A DNA stretch of 64,000 nt from Acidimicrobiales bacterium (GCA_015478655.1 JADMIJ010000005.1:1-64000), one strand, 5' to 3'. Numbered from the stretch's first letter, positions 43,037-51,636 are shown. Program-made: numbers and translations. The notes: generated by a model not told the origin, from the sequence alone.

Positions 43037-43884
43037 TGCCGGAAACCAGGGCGGACTCCCAGGCGGAGCTGGCGTCCGGCACCGTGCTCCGGCGGATCGA
43101 GGAGGGGGTGGCCTGGATCACGCTCAACCGACCCGAGGCGGGAAACGCCCTCACCGCCGAGATGCGCGAGCAGCTCATCGCCTGGCTCGACGAAGCCTCG
43201 GCCGACCTGGCGGTGAGGGCGGTGGTCCTCACGGGAGCGGGAGAGAAGGGCTTCTGCACCGGAGCCGACCTCCGTTCGCCGATTGCCGGCCCGGCCCGAC
43301 CCGAGGGCGCACCCGCCCGGGCGGTGGGTGACGCGGCCCGGATGATCCGCACCGGTTGGCAGCGCCTGGTGAGCGCCGTGCTCGACTGTGAGAAGCCCGT
43401 GATCGCCGCGGTCAACGCCACCGCGGCCGGAGGCGGGATGAGCCTGGCCATGGCCTGCGACCTGGTCCTGGCGGCCGAGGAGGCCAAGTTCATCGCCGTG
43501 TTCGTGCGTCGGGGGATCGCCCCCGACGCCGGTGCGGCCTATCTGCTGGCCCGGCTGGTCGGGCCCCAACGGGCCAAGGAGCTGTTCTTCTTCGGGGACG
43601 ACGTCCCGGCCCGGGAGGCCGAGCGGCTCGGGCTCGTCAATCGTGTCGTCCCGGCGGCCGAGTTGGCGGCGGTCGCCGGCGCTTGGGCCACCAGGCTCGC
43701 CGCCGGCCCGACCAAGGCCATCGGCATGGCCAAGTACCTGACCAATCGGGCCCTCGAGTCGGATCGGGCGGCTGCGCTGTGGGACGAGGCGGTGGCCCAG
43801 GAGCTGGTCACCGGCAGCCAGGACTGCGGCGAGGGCCTGGCTGCCTTCGCCGAGCGCCGGTCCCCGGTGTTCAAGGGTTGGTAG
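43036..43884 (+). CDS. Enoyl-CoA isomerase/hydratase, PaaG-like
   Basis: 282 residues. Crotonase fold with FCTGADLRS and ATAAGGGMSLAMACD, so the first hydratase Glu is Met; the second is lost too. D164 in IAPDAGAAYLLARLVG matches the Asp of PaaG-type isomerases. Likely isomerises or hydrates an unusual enoyl-CoA. The ATG overlaps the hotdog gene stop by 1 bp, so both are in one operon, upstream of the KstR-like site. Confidence 0.87.
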   Translation: MPETRADSQAELASGTVLRRIEEGVAWITLNRPEAGNALTAEMREQLIAWLDEASADLAVRAVVLTGAGEKGFCTGADLRSPIAGPARPEGAPARAVGDAARMIRTGWQRLVSAVLDCEKPVIAAVNATAAGGGMSLAMACDLVLAAEEAKFIAVFVRRGIAPDAGAAYLLARLVGPQRAKELFFFGDDVPAREAERLGLVNRVVPAAELAAVAGAWATRLAAGPTKAIGMAKYLTNRALESDRAAALWDEAVAQELVTGSQDCGEGLAAFAERRSPVFKGW

Positions 43885-43902
43885 CCGGTACCGCCCGATT
43901 TC

Positions 43903-43916
43903 TAGAACCGGTTCTG
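43903..43916 (+). promoter_or_regulatory. KstR-like operator palindrome
   Basis: TAGAACCGGTTCTG contains the perfect 12-bp palindrome AGAACCGGTTCT (43904-43915). It matches the mycobacterial KstR consensus TNNAACNNGTTNNA at all defined positions except the last base. It lies 65 bp before the double-domain acyl-CoA dehydrogenase start, consistent with control of that gene and the following hotdog gene. Confidence 0.55.
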
Positions 43917-43980
43917 GTTCTGGACGGCGAACTGCTAGAAAGTCCCTCATGAAGGCAACCCGACTCCCCGGGGGCTGACG

Positions 43981-46260
43981 GTGCCCATCGGTATTCGCGA
44001 CGAGCACGAGGAGCTGCGGGAGTCGGTCGAGCGTTGGATCGAGTCCCGCTGCCCGCCGGCTGCCACGCGGGCCGCCCTGGACTCGGCGGCAGATGAACTC
44101 CCCTCCTTCTGGCCTGATCTGGCCGGCCAGGGCACCCTCGGGATCCATCTAGCCGAGGAGTCCGGAGGCCAGGGCGCGGGGTTCGTCGAACTGGCGGTTG
44201 TGGCCGAAGCCCTCGGACGGGCCGCGGCCCCGGGCCCGTGGGCGACCACCGCCGTGGTCGGCGCCGTGGTGTCGGAATGCGGCGGCCCGACCCAGGCCAA
44301 GGACATCCTCCCCGGTCTGGCTGACGGGACCACGCCGGCGTCACTGGTGGTCCCGACCGGTGCGCCCGACGGGGCGGCGGTGGCGCGGTCCGGCCTGTCC
44401 GGACGGAGTGGCGGGGATGGCACCGTGACGGTCGACGGCGCCATCGGGCCCATCCCCAACGGAGCCGTGGCCGCGTTGGTGCTGGTCCCGGTCTGGGTGG
44501 CGGGCTCGGTGCGGTGGGTGATGCTCGAGCAGGGTGACGCCGCCGGCGTCGACACCCTCGCCAGTCTCGACCCGACCCGGCGGTCGGCACGCTGGACGCT
44601 CCGTGGCACGACCGTGCCCGCCGGGCGGATGCTGCCCGGTGACCCGACGGAGCGGATCCGCGACCTGGCGTTGATCGTCGCCTCCGCCGAAGCGGTGGGC
44701 GGGGCCCGATGGTGTCTGGAGACAGCGGCTGCGCACGCCGGGACCCGTCACCAGTTCGGCCGGCCCATCGGTCAGTTCCAGGGGGTCAAACACCGCCTGG
44801 CCGACATGTTGGTCTCCGTGGAACAGGCGGTGGCGGCCACCTGGGACGCGGCCACCGCGGCAGACCACCAGCGCCTGGTGGACTCCGACACCCCTGGTCC
44901 CGGACTCGGGGCCGGGGGCGACCAGGTCCGTCTGGCGGCCTACTTGGCGGCGACCCTGGCCTTGGACGGCTACGTGGAGGCGGCCAAGGGGGCCATCCAG
45001 GTCCTCGGGGGCATGGGCTTCACCTGGGACCACGACGCCCACATCCACTTGCGCCGGGCCACTACCTTGCGTCAGCTCCTCGGGGGGACCGCCCCGCTTC
45101 GGGCCGGAGCCGCCCGGCTGGCCCTGGGTGGCCAGCGGCGTCGGCTGACCATCGACCTTCCACCGGAGGCAGAGGGCCTGCGTCGTGAGCTGACTCCGCT
45201 GATCAGTTCTCTCGCCTCCATCGCCGACCCGGCCGAGCGGCGACGGGGCCTGGCGGAGGCCGGGCTGATGGCGCCGCACTGGCCGTCCCCCTGGGGTCGC
45301 GGTGCCGGGGCCGTCGAGCAATTGGTGATCGATCAACTGTTCGCCGATCAGGGCCTGCAGCGACCCAACCTCGCCGTCGCGGCCTGGGCCCTCCCGACCA
45401 TCATCGCCCACGGGACTGCCGAGCAGGCCGACCGCTGGGTGGGGCCGACCCTGCGCGGCGAGCTGCTGTGGTGCCAGTTGTTCAGCGAGCCCGGAGCCGG
45501 GTCCGACCTCGCCGCGCTGTCGACGCGGGCTACCAGAGTGGCCGGAGGCTGGTCCCTGGCGGGCCAGAAGGTGTGGACCTCCGTGGCGGCTCGGGCCGAT
45601 ATGGGCATCTGCCTGGCCCGAACCGACCCCGACGCGCCCAAGCACCGGGGCATCACCTATTTCCTGGTGGACATGAAGTCACCCGGCATCGAGGTTCGGC
45701 CGCTCCGTGAGATCACCGGGCACGAACTGTTCAACGAGGTCTTCCTCGACGGCTGCTTCGTGCCCGATTCGTGCGTGGTGGGCGACGTGGACGGCGGCTG
45801 GAAGCTGGCCCGGACCACGTTGGCCAACGAACGGGTGTCGTTGTCGACGGGCTCGGCATTCGGTGGGGTCTTGGAGGGGGTCCTGGATCAGGTGGCGGCT
45901 CGTCCCGAGCGCCACGACCCGGTCACCCTCGATCGGCTCGGACTCCTGTTGGCGGAGGCCCAGTCGCTGGCCCAACTGGGCATGCGGGCCACGCTCCGCT
46001 CGGTGGGTGGACTGCAACCCGGCTCCGAATCGAGCGTCGGCAAGCTGGTGGGGGCCGAATTCGAACAGCGGGTGCACGAGTTCGGGCTCGGCCTGTGTGG
46101 TCCTGACGGAGCCCTCATCGACGGTGAGGCGGCAGTGTCGGCCCACGGGGTGCTCCACAGCAGGTGCCTGACCATCGCCGGGGGTACCAGCGAAGTGCAG
46201 CGCAACGTCATCGGGGAACGGCTGCTGGGCCTGCCTCGCGATCCGGAGCCGGGGCAGTGA
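43981..46260 (+). CDS. Double-domain acyl-CoA dehydrogenase (FadE34/ChsE3-like)
   Basis: 759 residues, two acyl-CoA dehydrogenase domains in one chain: N-domain about 1-385 (AEESGGQGAGFVE, HQFGRPIGQFQGVKHRLADM, GGMGFTWDHDAHIHL) and C-domain about 390-750 (FSEPGAGSDLAAL, GWSLAGQKVWTS, IAGGTSEVQRN). In neither domain is there a Glu in the YEGT place. A Glu at about 617 (LANERVSL) is the IVD-type base, so only the C-domain looks active. Fused chains with this layout include FadE34/ChsE3, which desaturates steroid side-chain CoA. GTG start. Upstream are a hotdog and a crotonase; downstream a catalytic hotdog. Confidence 0.88.
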   Translation: MPIGIRDEHEELRESVERWIESRCPPAATRAALDSAADELPSFWPDLAGQGTLGIHLAEESGGQGAGFVELAVVAEALGRAAAPGPWATTAVVGAVVSECGGPTQAKDILPGLADGTTPASLVVPTGAPDGAAVARSGLSGRSGGDGTVTVDGAIGPIPNGAVAALVLVPVWVAGSVRWVMLEQGDAAGVDTLASLDPTRRSARWTLRGTTVPAGRMLPGDPTERIRDLALIVASAEAVGGARWCLETAAAHAGTRHQFGRPIGQFQGVKHRLADMLVSVEQAVAATWDAATAADHQRLVDSDTPGPGLGAGGDQVRLAAYLAATLALDGYVEAAKGAIQVLGGMGFTWDHDAHIHLRRATTLRQLLGGTAPLRAGAARLALGGQRRRLTIDLPPEAEGLRRELTPLISSLASIADPAERRRGLAEAGLMAPHWPSPWGRGAGAVEQLVIDQLFADQGLQRPNLAVAAWALPTIIAHGTAEQADRWVGPTLRGELLWCQLFSEPGAGSDLAALSTRATRVAGGWSLAGQKVWTSVAARADMGICLARTDPDAPKHRGITYFLVDMKSPGIEVRPLREITGHELFNEVFLDGCFVPDSCVVGDVDGGWKLARTTLANERVSLSTGSAFGGVLEGVLDQVAARPERHDPVTLDRLGLLLAEAQSLAQLGMRATLRSVGGLQPGSESSVGKLVGAEFEQRVHEFGLGLCGPDGALIDGEAAVSAHGVLHSRCLTIAGGTSEVQRNVIGERLLGLPRDPEPGQ

Positions 46261-46310
46261 CTGTGCCATCATCTGTGTGTCCTGCGCACCGGAAGGATGG
46301 AGGTTGATCG

Positions 46311-46742
46311 ATGGGTGACCACGTGTTGTGTTTCGAGGACGTCGCCGAAGGTGACGAAGCCCCCGTGAGGTCGCATGTCCTGAGCCGCACCGACCTGGTC
46401 GCCTATGCCGGAGCATCGGGCGACTTCAATCCCATGCACCACGATGAGGTGAAGGCCACCGCCGCCGGTCAGCCCAGCGTGTTCGGGCACGGGATGTTCT
46501 CGATGGGGTTCCTCGGCTCGGCCATCACCGACTATGTCGGGGTCGGGCACGTCCGCCGGTTCCAGGCCCGCTTCGCCAAGCAGACCTGGCCCGACGAGGT
46601 CCTGCGCACCAAGATCGTCGTCACTGGCAAACGGATGGACGGTGACGAGGCCCTGGTGGATCTCGATGTGCGCTTGCACAATGCCGAGGGCGAGGAGAAG
46701 GTCGTCGGCGAGGCCACCGCCGTGGTCCCGCTGCGCTCCTGA
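46311..46742 (+). CDS. MaoC-type (R)-enoyl-CoA hydratase (HadB-like)
   Basis: 143 residues. The catalytic hotdog motif GASGDFNPMHHD gives D38 and H43; GHGMFSMGFLG and RRFQARFAKQTWPDEVLRT complete the hydratase-2 pattern. It hydrates enoyl-CoA (or dehydrates 3-hydroxyacyl-CoA). AAGGATGGAGG ribosome site. It should pair with the noncatalytic hotdog at 42539 as HadA/HadB-like subunits, with the crotonase and dehydrogenase between them. Confidence 0.88.
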   Translation: MGDHVLCFEDVAEGDEAPVRSHVLSRTDLVAYAGASGDFNPMHHDEVKATAAGQPSVFGHGMFSMGFLGSAITDYVGVGHVRRFQARFAKQTWPDEVLRTKIVVTGKRMDGDEALVDLDVRLHNAEGEEKVVGEATAVVPLRS

Positions 46743-46810
46743 CCGGCCTCTGAGAAGCGGCCGGGCCCGTCCCGAGCGGCGACCCCGTCGGCCGGAGGGC
46801 GCAAGCGCCC
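46743..46810. terminator. Bidirectional terminator hairpins
   Basis: Two GC-rich hairpins in the convergent gap: CCGGCC/GGCCGG (46743-46748 and 46759-46764, 10-nt loop) and GGGCGC-AA-GCGCCC (46797-46810). No T-run, as is common in actinobacteria. Confidence 0.45.
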
Positions 46811-46816
46811 GCGTGG

Positions 46817-47719
46817 CTAGGCGATGTTGAAGGGCGGCACTCCCGACGACACCCCTTTGAACAACTCGCCCTTGGCCGCGGCCAGCTCCCCGGGGGTCCA
46901 CATGGAATCGCGATGGATCTCGCCCACCACGTGGTGCCCGCCCATGGCCCAGATGTCGCCGCCGTAGACGATGAAATTCTGCCCGCTGATGTCGGCAGCC
47001 TCGTCGGAGGCGAGGAAGGCCACCAGTTGGGCCACATTGCGGGGATCGAACTTGTCGAAGCCCTCCTCGGCCTTGGCCATCTCGCCGAACAGGTCCTCGG
47101 TCATCCGGGTCCGCGCCCGGGGGGAGATCGAGTTGACGTTGATGCCGTAGCGCCCGAGCTCGCGGGCCAGGACCCAGGTGAGGGAGGCGATCCCGCCCTT
47201 GGCAGCGGCGTAGTTGGCCTGGCCGGCATTCCCGAACAGCCCGGACTCCGACGAGGTGTTGACGATCCGGCCGGTGAACGTCTCGCCGGCCTTGGCTCTG
47301 GCCCTCCAGTGGACGGCGGCATGGTGGGAGGGGGCGAAGTGCCCCTTCAGATGGACACGGATGACGTCGTCCCAGTCCGATTCCTCCATGTTGAAGCTCA
47401 TCTTGTCGCGCAGGATGCCGGCATTGTTGACCAGGATGTCGAGTTGTCCGAAGGTGTCGACGGCCTGAGCCACCAGGTCCTTGGCCCCCTGCCACGAGCT
47501 CACGTCGGAGGCGTTGACGGCACCGTCGCTACCCCCGGCCTTGATCAGCTCGACCACCTCTTCAGCCGGGTGCTTGTCACCCCCTTCGCCCTTCACGGAC
47601 GCACCCACGTCGTTCACGATCACCTTGGCCCCGAGGGAGGCCATCAACAGGGCCTCCTCCCGGCCGATGCCGCGCCCGGCGCCGGTCACGATCGCTACTT
47701 TGCCGTCGAGCATTCCCAT
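46817..47719 (-). CDS. SDR dehydrogenase (HSD17B4/MFE-like)
   Basis: 300 residues. TGAGRGIG (12-19), NNAGILRDKMSFNMEE, and SSESGLFGNAGQANYAAAKGG with catalytic Ser, Tyr, Lys. The DVGAS insertion (about 37-45) and NNAGILRD are typical of the (3R)-hydroxyacyl-CoA dehydrogenase domain of peroxisomal multifunctional enzymes. It would oxidise the 3-hydroxyacyl-CoA from the MaoC hydratase, which faces it. AGGAGG site; ATG at 47719 chosen for spacing. A close relative is at 61920. Confidence 0.9.
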   Translation of the reverse strand: MGMLDGKVAIVTGAGRGIGREEALLMASLGAKVIVNDVGASVKGEGGDKHPAEEVVELIKAGGSDGAVNASDVSSWQGAKDLVAQAVDTFGQLDILVNNAGILRDKMSFNMEESDWDDVIRVHLKGHFAPSHHAAVHWRARAKAGETFTGRIVNTSSESGLFGNAGQANYAAAKGGIASLTWVLARELGRYGINVNSISPRARTRMTEDLFGEMAKAEEGFDKFDPRNVAQLVAFLASDEAADISGQNFIVYGGDIWAMGGHHVVGEIHRDSMWTPGELAAAKGELFKGVSSGVPPFNIA

Positions 47720-47834
47720 CATGTCCTCCTGGATCCGATTCCCCATGGCCGTGCACGCTGATGCCGCGACGGAACCGGGGAAGCATGGCCGAAATGCACC
47801 CCTCCCGGCAAGACCGGGTGCACCGTGGGCCGGT

Positions 47835-48710
47835 TCACGGGCGAACGGCAGGGGCCACGGGGTGGTCCCGGACGACCGGCAGGACCTCGTCGGCGAAGCG
47901 CCGGATGGCCTCGATGGCGTCCTTGCCCCTGGCCCAGGGCTTGACCAGGGCCCGTCCCACCCCGGCGTCGGCCAATCGCCGGAGATCGTCTCGGCCGACG
48001 CCCCCGGCCCCGAGGGTGATCTCCACGGTTCCGGGACGCCCCGACTCCTCTCGAAGCTGGGCCAGGCGGGCGGCGGCCGCGGGGATCTGCTCGATGGTGT
48101 GGTTCATGGGGATCCAACCGTCACCCACCAACGCGGCGCGGCGCAGTGCGGCCGGTCCGTCGCCACCGATGTGGAGCGGCGGCCATGGCTGGTGGCTCGG
48201 CTTGGGTTCGAACATCACGGGGGCGAAGTCGAAGAACTCGCCGTGGTGCTCGACCACCGGTTCGCTCCACAGCCGCCGGCACACCTCGATGGCCTCGTCG
48301 ACCCGCCGACCCCGGCTGGCGAAGTCGAGGCCGACGGCCTCCCATTCCGCCTGCAGCCAGCTGGCCCCGATGCCGAACTCCACCCGTCCCCCGGAGACGA
48401 CGTCGAGGGTGGTGACGGCTCGGGCCACGATGAACGGGTGGCGCAGGCCGATGTTGTAGACCTGCGTCCCCAAGTGGATCCGTTCGGTCTGCCCGGCGAG
48501 GAAGCCGAGGTAGGCGAAGACGTCGAAGATCGGGACGTCGGACGGGATGGGGGGGTGGTCGGACCCCGCAAAGGGGCTGCCGTCGGCCGCAACCGGGACG
48601 ACCAGGTGCTCGGGCATCCAGACGGACTCGTAGCCCAACCGGTCGGCCTCACGGGTCGCCTCGGCCCACAGGGCGGGCCTGAGCACTCCGAGCGAGATCC
48701 CGATCTTCAC
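47835..48710 (-). CDS. F420-type luciferase-like oxidoreductase
   Basis: 291 residues, LLM-class TIM barrel. MKIGISLGVLRPALW at the start, SVWMPEHLVVP, IHLGTQVYNIGLRHPFIVARAVTTLDVVSGGRVEFGIGASW, and PPLHIGGDGPAALRRAALVGDGW. F420 or flavin hydride transfer is expected. GTG at 48710 with GGAGGTGG 5 nt upstream decides the start. It is divergent from the RidA-RraA pair across a 330-bp gap. Confidence 0.88.
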   Translation of the reverse strand: MKIGISLGVLRPALWAEATREADRLGYESVWMPEHLVVPVAADGSPFAGSDHPPIPSDVPIFDVFAYLGFLAGQTERIHLGTQVYNIGLRHPFIVARAVTTLDVVSGGRVEFGIGASWLQAEWEAVGLDFASRGRRVDEAIEVCRRLWSEPVVEHHGEFFDFAPVMFEPKPSHQPWPPLHIGGDGPAALRRAALVGDGWIPMNHTIEQIPAAAARLAQLREESGRPGTVEITLGAGGVGRDDLRRLADAGVGRALVKPWARGKDAIEAIRRFADEVLPVVRDHPVAPAVRP

Positions 48711-49040
48711 CGAACCCACCTCCGACGTGATGGGCGTGCCGGATCCGGAGGCCCGGGCTCCGACGACTCGCCCCGGATCGGTCTGCGCTGCGCCCCTCGC
48801 GCCCACCAGGCGATCATACGCCGGGAGGGGGATCACTGACATCAGCGTCATACAACCCGTCGACGAGGGCGGTAGCATCAGCGCGGAACGCCGGGCACCG
48901 CGCCGGCATGGTTGCCGGAGGAAGCTGTTGACGCCTTGTCCCGTCGAGAAGTACCGAGCGCTGGCGGGGGCCATCGTCCCGGTCCACGCCCCGACCTCCG
49001 TCCGGCCCGCCGGCCGGCGTGACCCCGGCCGGGGGCACGG
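48711..49040. other. Divergent regulatory region (LLM / RidA)
   Basis: 330 bp. It holds the inverted repeat TGAC-ATCAGC-GTCA at 48837-48850, a TAGCAT -10 candidate at 48873-48878 on the plus strand, and a possible small leader ORF from 48928. The repeat lies about 23 bp before the hexamer, where a regulator could act. Confidence 0.45.
48837..48850. promoter_or_regulatory. Inverted repeat upstream of RidA-RraA
   Basis: TGACATCAGCGTCA, half-sites TGAC and GTCA separated by 6 bp, 23 bp upstream of TAGCAT (48873-48878). A regulator site is inferred. Confidence 0.35.
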
Positions 49041-49044
49041 TTGA
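48928..49044 (+). CDS. Possible 38-residue leader ORF before RidA
   Basis: TTG-initiated frame with a good GGAGGA ribosome site 5 nt upstream (48917-48922). The peptide is basic and Pro/Gly-rich with no recognised family. Its TGA overlaps the RidA TTG (TTGA), suggesting translational coupling. It may be only a leader. Confidence 0.3.
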   Translation: MTPCPVEKYRALAGAIVPVHAPTSVRPAGRRDPGRGHG

Positions 49045-49529
49045 CGGCGTCCGGTCGGGTTCGGGCGCGACTGATCGAGCTCGATCTCGAGCTCTACGGG
49101 CCGCATCCGCCCCACGATCCGCTGGACGCGGTGGTGGTGCACGGCGGGGTTGCCCGCACCTCTGGCCAGCTCCCGAGGATCGACGGCGTCCTGACCTGTT
49201 CGGGTGTGCTGGGGCGGACGGTGACCGTCGCCGAGGGCAGGCGGGCCGCGGAAGTCTGCGCCCTCAATGCGCTGTCGGTGCTGGAGGTGGCCCTCGGCAC
49301 CCTCGATCGGGTGGAGCGGGTGCTGTCGGTGACCGCCTACGTGGCCTCCGACCCCGACTTCCACGAACAACCGGCGGTGGTGGACGGCGCCAGCGCGGTG
49401 CTGTTCGACGTGTTCGGCGAGGCCGGGCGGCACACACGGTCGGCCATCGGCGTGGCGGCCCTTCCCCGGGGTGGCGCAGTGGAGATCGAGGTGATCGTCG
49501 CCATCACCGGGGACGGAGGGGTGTCGTGA
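49041..49529 (+). CDS. RidA/YjgF-family protein
   Basis: 162 residues. The family pattern is visible: VVVHGGVARTSGQLP, an AAEVCALNALSVLEVALGTLDRV helix, and HTRSAIGVAALPRGGAVEIEVIVAI with R133 at the substrate-binding place. Canonical RidA deaminates reactive imines to ketoacids. The start is TTG at 49041, overlapping a leader ORF stop. It precedes an RraA-like gene by 27 bp, with which it is probably cotranscribed. Confidence 0.85.
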   Translation: MTASGRVRARLIELDLELYGPHPPHDPLDAVVVHGGVARTSGQLPRIDGVLTCSGVLGRTVTVAEGRRAAEVCALNALSVLEVALGTLDRVERVLSVTAYVASDPDFHEQPAVVDGASAVLFDVFGEAGRHTRSAIGVAALPRGGAVEIEVIVAITGDGGVS

Positions 49530-49556
49530 TGAGGCAGAGCGAGAGGGAGATGGTCG

Positions 49557-50216
49557 ATGGGTGACGAATCGGTGGGCAACCCGACGGGGCAGTCGGACAC
49601 GTCCGAGCAGCTGCAACGGATGGGCTCGGCCACCTTGGGGGAGTCGGGAGCACTGACCCTGCCACCCCGGTTGCGACCGGTCTGGCCGGGTGCCGCCCTG
49701 GCCGCCCCGGCCTTCCCCGTCATGTGCACACCCGGAGACAACCTCGCCCTGCACGTGGCGGTCACCCATGCCCCCGATGGCTCGGCCCTGGTGGTGGACG
49801 TCGGCGAGGTGGCCGAACGCGGCTACTGGGGGGAGGTGCTGACCACGGCGGCCGAGGCGCGGGGGATCGTCGGCCTGGTCATCGACGGCGGCGTGCGCGA
49901 CGTGGACGCGCTGCAGTCCCATGGGTTTCCGGTCTTCTCGTCCCTCGTCTCCCTGCCCGGGGCGACCAAGCAGTCCCGTGGCCGGGTGGGAGCGCCCATC
50001 CGGTTCGCCGGGGCGCCGGTGACGATGGGCGACTGGGTGGTGGGTGACGTCGACGGCGTCGTCATCGTCCCTGGCGACGCCCTCGGCGCCGTGCTGGCCG
50101 CCGCCCGGAGCCGGACGGCCAAGGAGGCCGGCTACTTCGAGGAGTTGCGGGCCGGGGTGACCACCGTCGAGCTTCTCGGCCTGGACACTTCGGCGGTGGT
50201 CGTGGGCCCGGGCTGA
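49557..50216 (+). CDS. RraA-like aldolase/decarboxylase
   Basis: 219 residues of the RraA fold. CTPGDNLALHVAV (58-69) and VIDGGVRDVDAL with R114/D115 are the metal- and substrate-binding motifs of 4-hydroxy-4-methyl-2-oxoglutarate aldolase/oxaloacetate decarboxylase type members. It may cleave a 2-oxo or hydroxy acid; the RNase-E-regulator role of RraA is unlikely with this motif. It follows RidA. The ATG at 49557 overlaps no neighbour, with a GAGGGAGATGG site upstream. Confidence 0.82.
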   Translation: MGDESVGNPTGQSDTSEQLQRMGSATLGESGALTLPPRLRPVWPGAALAAPAFPVMCTPGDNLALHVAVTHAPDGSALVVDVGEVAERGYWGEVLTTAAEARGIVGLVIDGGVRDVDALQSHGFPVFSSLVSLPGATKQSRGRVGAPIRFAGAPVTMGDWVVGDVDGVVIVPGDALGAVLAAARSRTAKEAGYFEELRAGVTTVELLGLDTSAVVVGPG

Positions 50217-50231
50217 CCCGACCGTCGGGTC
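50215..50231. terminator. Hairpin between RraA and dehydrogenase
   Basis: GACCCGA-CCG-TCGGGTC, a perfect 7-bp stem with a 3-nt loop, directly after the RraA stop in the convergent gap. No T-run. Confidence 0.45.
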
Positions 50232-50241
50232 ACCGGCCCGG

Positions 50242-51180
50242 TCAGGCCCGGACGAGGTGCTCGGGGGTGCGGCCGGCCAGCACGTCACAGATGGCCTGGC
50301 TGGCCATCCGGGCCATGGCCGTCCTGGTCTGGGTGGAGGCGCTGCCGATGTGGGGCAGGAGCACCGTTCTCGGTGCCGCCAGCAGATCCGGGTCGATGGC
50401 GGGCTCCTCGGAGTACACGTCGATGCCGGCGGCGAAGATGTCGCCCTTCTCGAGGGCCCGGGCCAACGCGGCTTCGTCCACGACGGCGCCGCGGGCGGTG
50501 TTCACGAGCACGGCCGTGGGCTTCATGAGCGCCAGCTCCTCGGCCCCGATGAGATGCCGCGTGGACGGGGTGAGCGGGACGTGCAGGCTCACGGTGTCCG
50601 AGCGGGCCAGAAGCTCGGGGAGGGCGGCAACGTAGCCCGGCGCCCCGGTGTCCGTCCGGGAGTGGTGGAGGACCTCCATCCCGAACCCCTCGGCCCGGCG
50701 GGCGACGGCCCGGGCGATCCTCCCGCACCCCACCAGGCCGAGGCATGTGCCGTGCACGTCGCGGCCCAGGTGGTCGGTGATGCCCCATCCCTGCCACCGG
50801 CCGGCCCGCAGGTCCCGCTCGGCGTCTGAGGCCAGCCGGCCGGCGGAGAGAATCAACAGGAAGGCCAGGTCGGCGGTGGTCTCGTCGAGGACTCCGGGGG
50901 TGTTGCAGACGACGATGCCGAGCGCAGCTGCTTCGGCCACGTCCACATTGTCGTAGCCGACGGCGGCCACGCTGACCACGCGGAGCCGGGCCGCCGCCCC
51001 CGCTCGCAGGACGCGCTCGTCGATCCGGTCGGTGAGCATGCACAGGACGCCGTCGACGTCTGCGACCAGGCCGGCCAGGTCGGGTGCGGGCCCCTCCGCC
51101 AACACGATCTCATGGCCGGCGTCGAGGATGGGGTCGGTCCCGCCCTCGGGGACGGGCCGGGTGAGCAGGACCCGCGCCAC
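50242..51180 (-). CDS. D-2-hydroxyacid dehydrogenase (glyoxylate reductase-like)
   Basis: 312 residues. Rossmann motif GCGRIA at 151-156, catalytic R230 (NTARGAVVDE), E259 (DVYSEEP) and H277 (LPHIGS). It reduces 2-oxoacids such as glyoxylate or hydroxypyruvate with NAD(P)H. GTG start at 51180 directly follows the cupin stop (TGAGTG) on the same strand, so cupin and dehydrogenase are cotranscribed. With the AllA-like gene nearby, glyoxylate is an attractive substrate, by inference. Confidence 0.9.
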   Translation of the reverse strand: MARVLLTRPVPEGGTDPILDAGHEIVLAEGPAPDLAGLVADVDGVLCMLTDRIDERVLRAGAAARLRVVSVAAVGYDNVDVAEAAALGIVVCNTPGVLDETTADLAFLLILSAGRLASDAERDLRAGRWQGWGITDHLGRDVHGTCLGLVGCGRIARAVARRAEGFGMEVLHHSRTDTGAPGYVAALPELLARSDTVSLHVPLTPSTRHLIGAEELALMKPTAVLVNTARGAVVDEAALARALEKGDIFAAGIDVYSEEPAIDPDLLAAPRTVLLPHIGSASTQTRTAMARMASQAICDVLAGRTPEHLVRA

Positions 51181-51570
51181 TCAGTGGTTGGTGTAGTCGA
51201 TGGGGCCGGCGTCCGGAGTGCCGATGGCGAAGCAGAAGCAGTGGATGGCGGCGTTGTCGCTGACGGGCCGCAACGTGTGGACGGCGTCCGGTGGGATGTG
51301 GATGAGGTCGCCCTGGCCGACCGGCCGCTCCTCCTGCCCGATCGTCATGATCCCCCGGCCCCGGAGCACGTAGTAGAACTCGTGCGTGGGGTGGGAATGG
51401 GGCTCGACCCGACCTCCCCCCGGCACCTCGAACTCGTTCACCAGCTCGAGGAACCCCCCCTTGGTGACGTCCCGGAGCTCCCGGGGATTGACCATCCACC
51501 ACACGGGCACGGTGCCGTTGTGCTCGACGACCGGCGCGGCGTCCTCGATGTTGCGTATGTCCATCGTCAT
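51181..51570 (-). CDS. Cupin-domain protein (paralogue of 28317)
   Basis: 129 residues. The same cupin motif and register as the gene at 28317: H58, H60 and E64 in PHSHPTHEF and H98. The start ATG at 51570 has GGGAGGTGG 8 nt upstream, confirming the M-x-M-D start. It is followed by the D-2-hydroxyacid dehydrogenase. Role unknown; two near-identical cupins in separate operons suggest a common ligand or regulator. Confidence 0.85.
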   Translation of the reverse strand: MTMDIRNIEDAAPVVEHNGTVPVWWMVNPRELRDVTKGGFLELVNEFEVPGGGRVEPHSHPTHEFYYVLRGRGIMTIGQEERPVGQGDLIHIPPDAVHTLRPVSDNAAIHCFCFAIGTPDAGPIDYTNH

Positions 51571-51636
51571 GGCCGTGGCCACCTCCCGTTCAGTCGGTTC
51601 ATTCGGACTCGGCGTGCGCAATCGGTAGAGTGCATC

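Noticed and set aside
43949-43978. Nine-codon upstream ORF before the fused dehydrogenase
   Set aside because: Very short, and its upstream TAGAAA misses the TANNNT consensus; likely chance.
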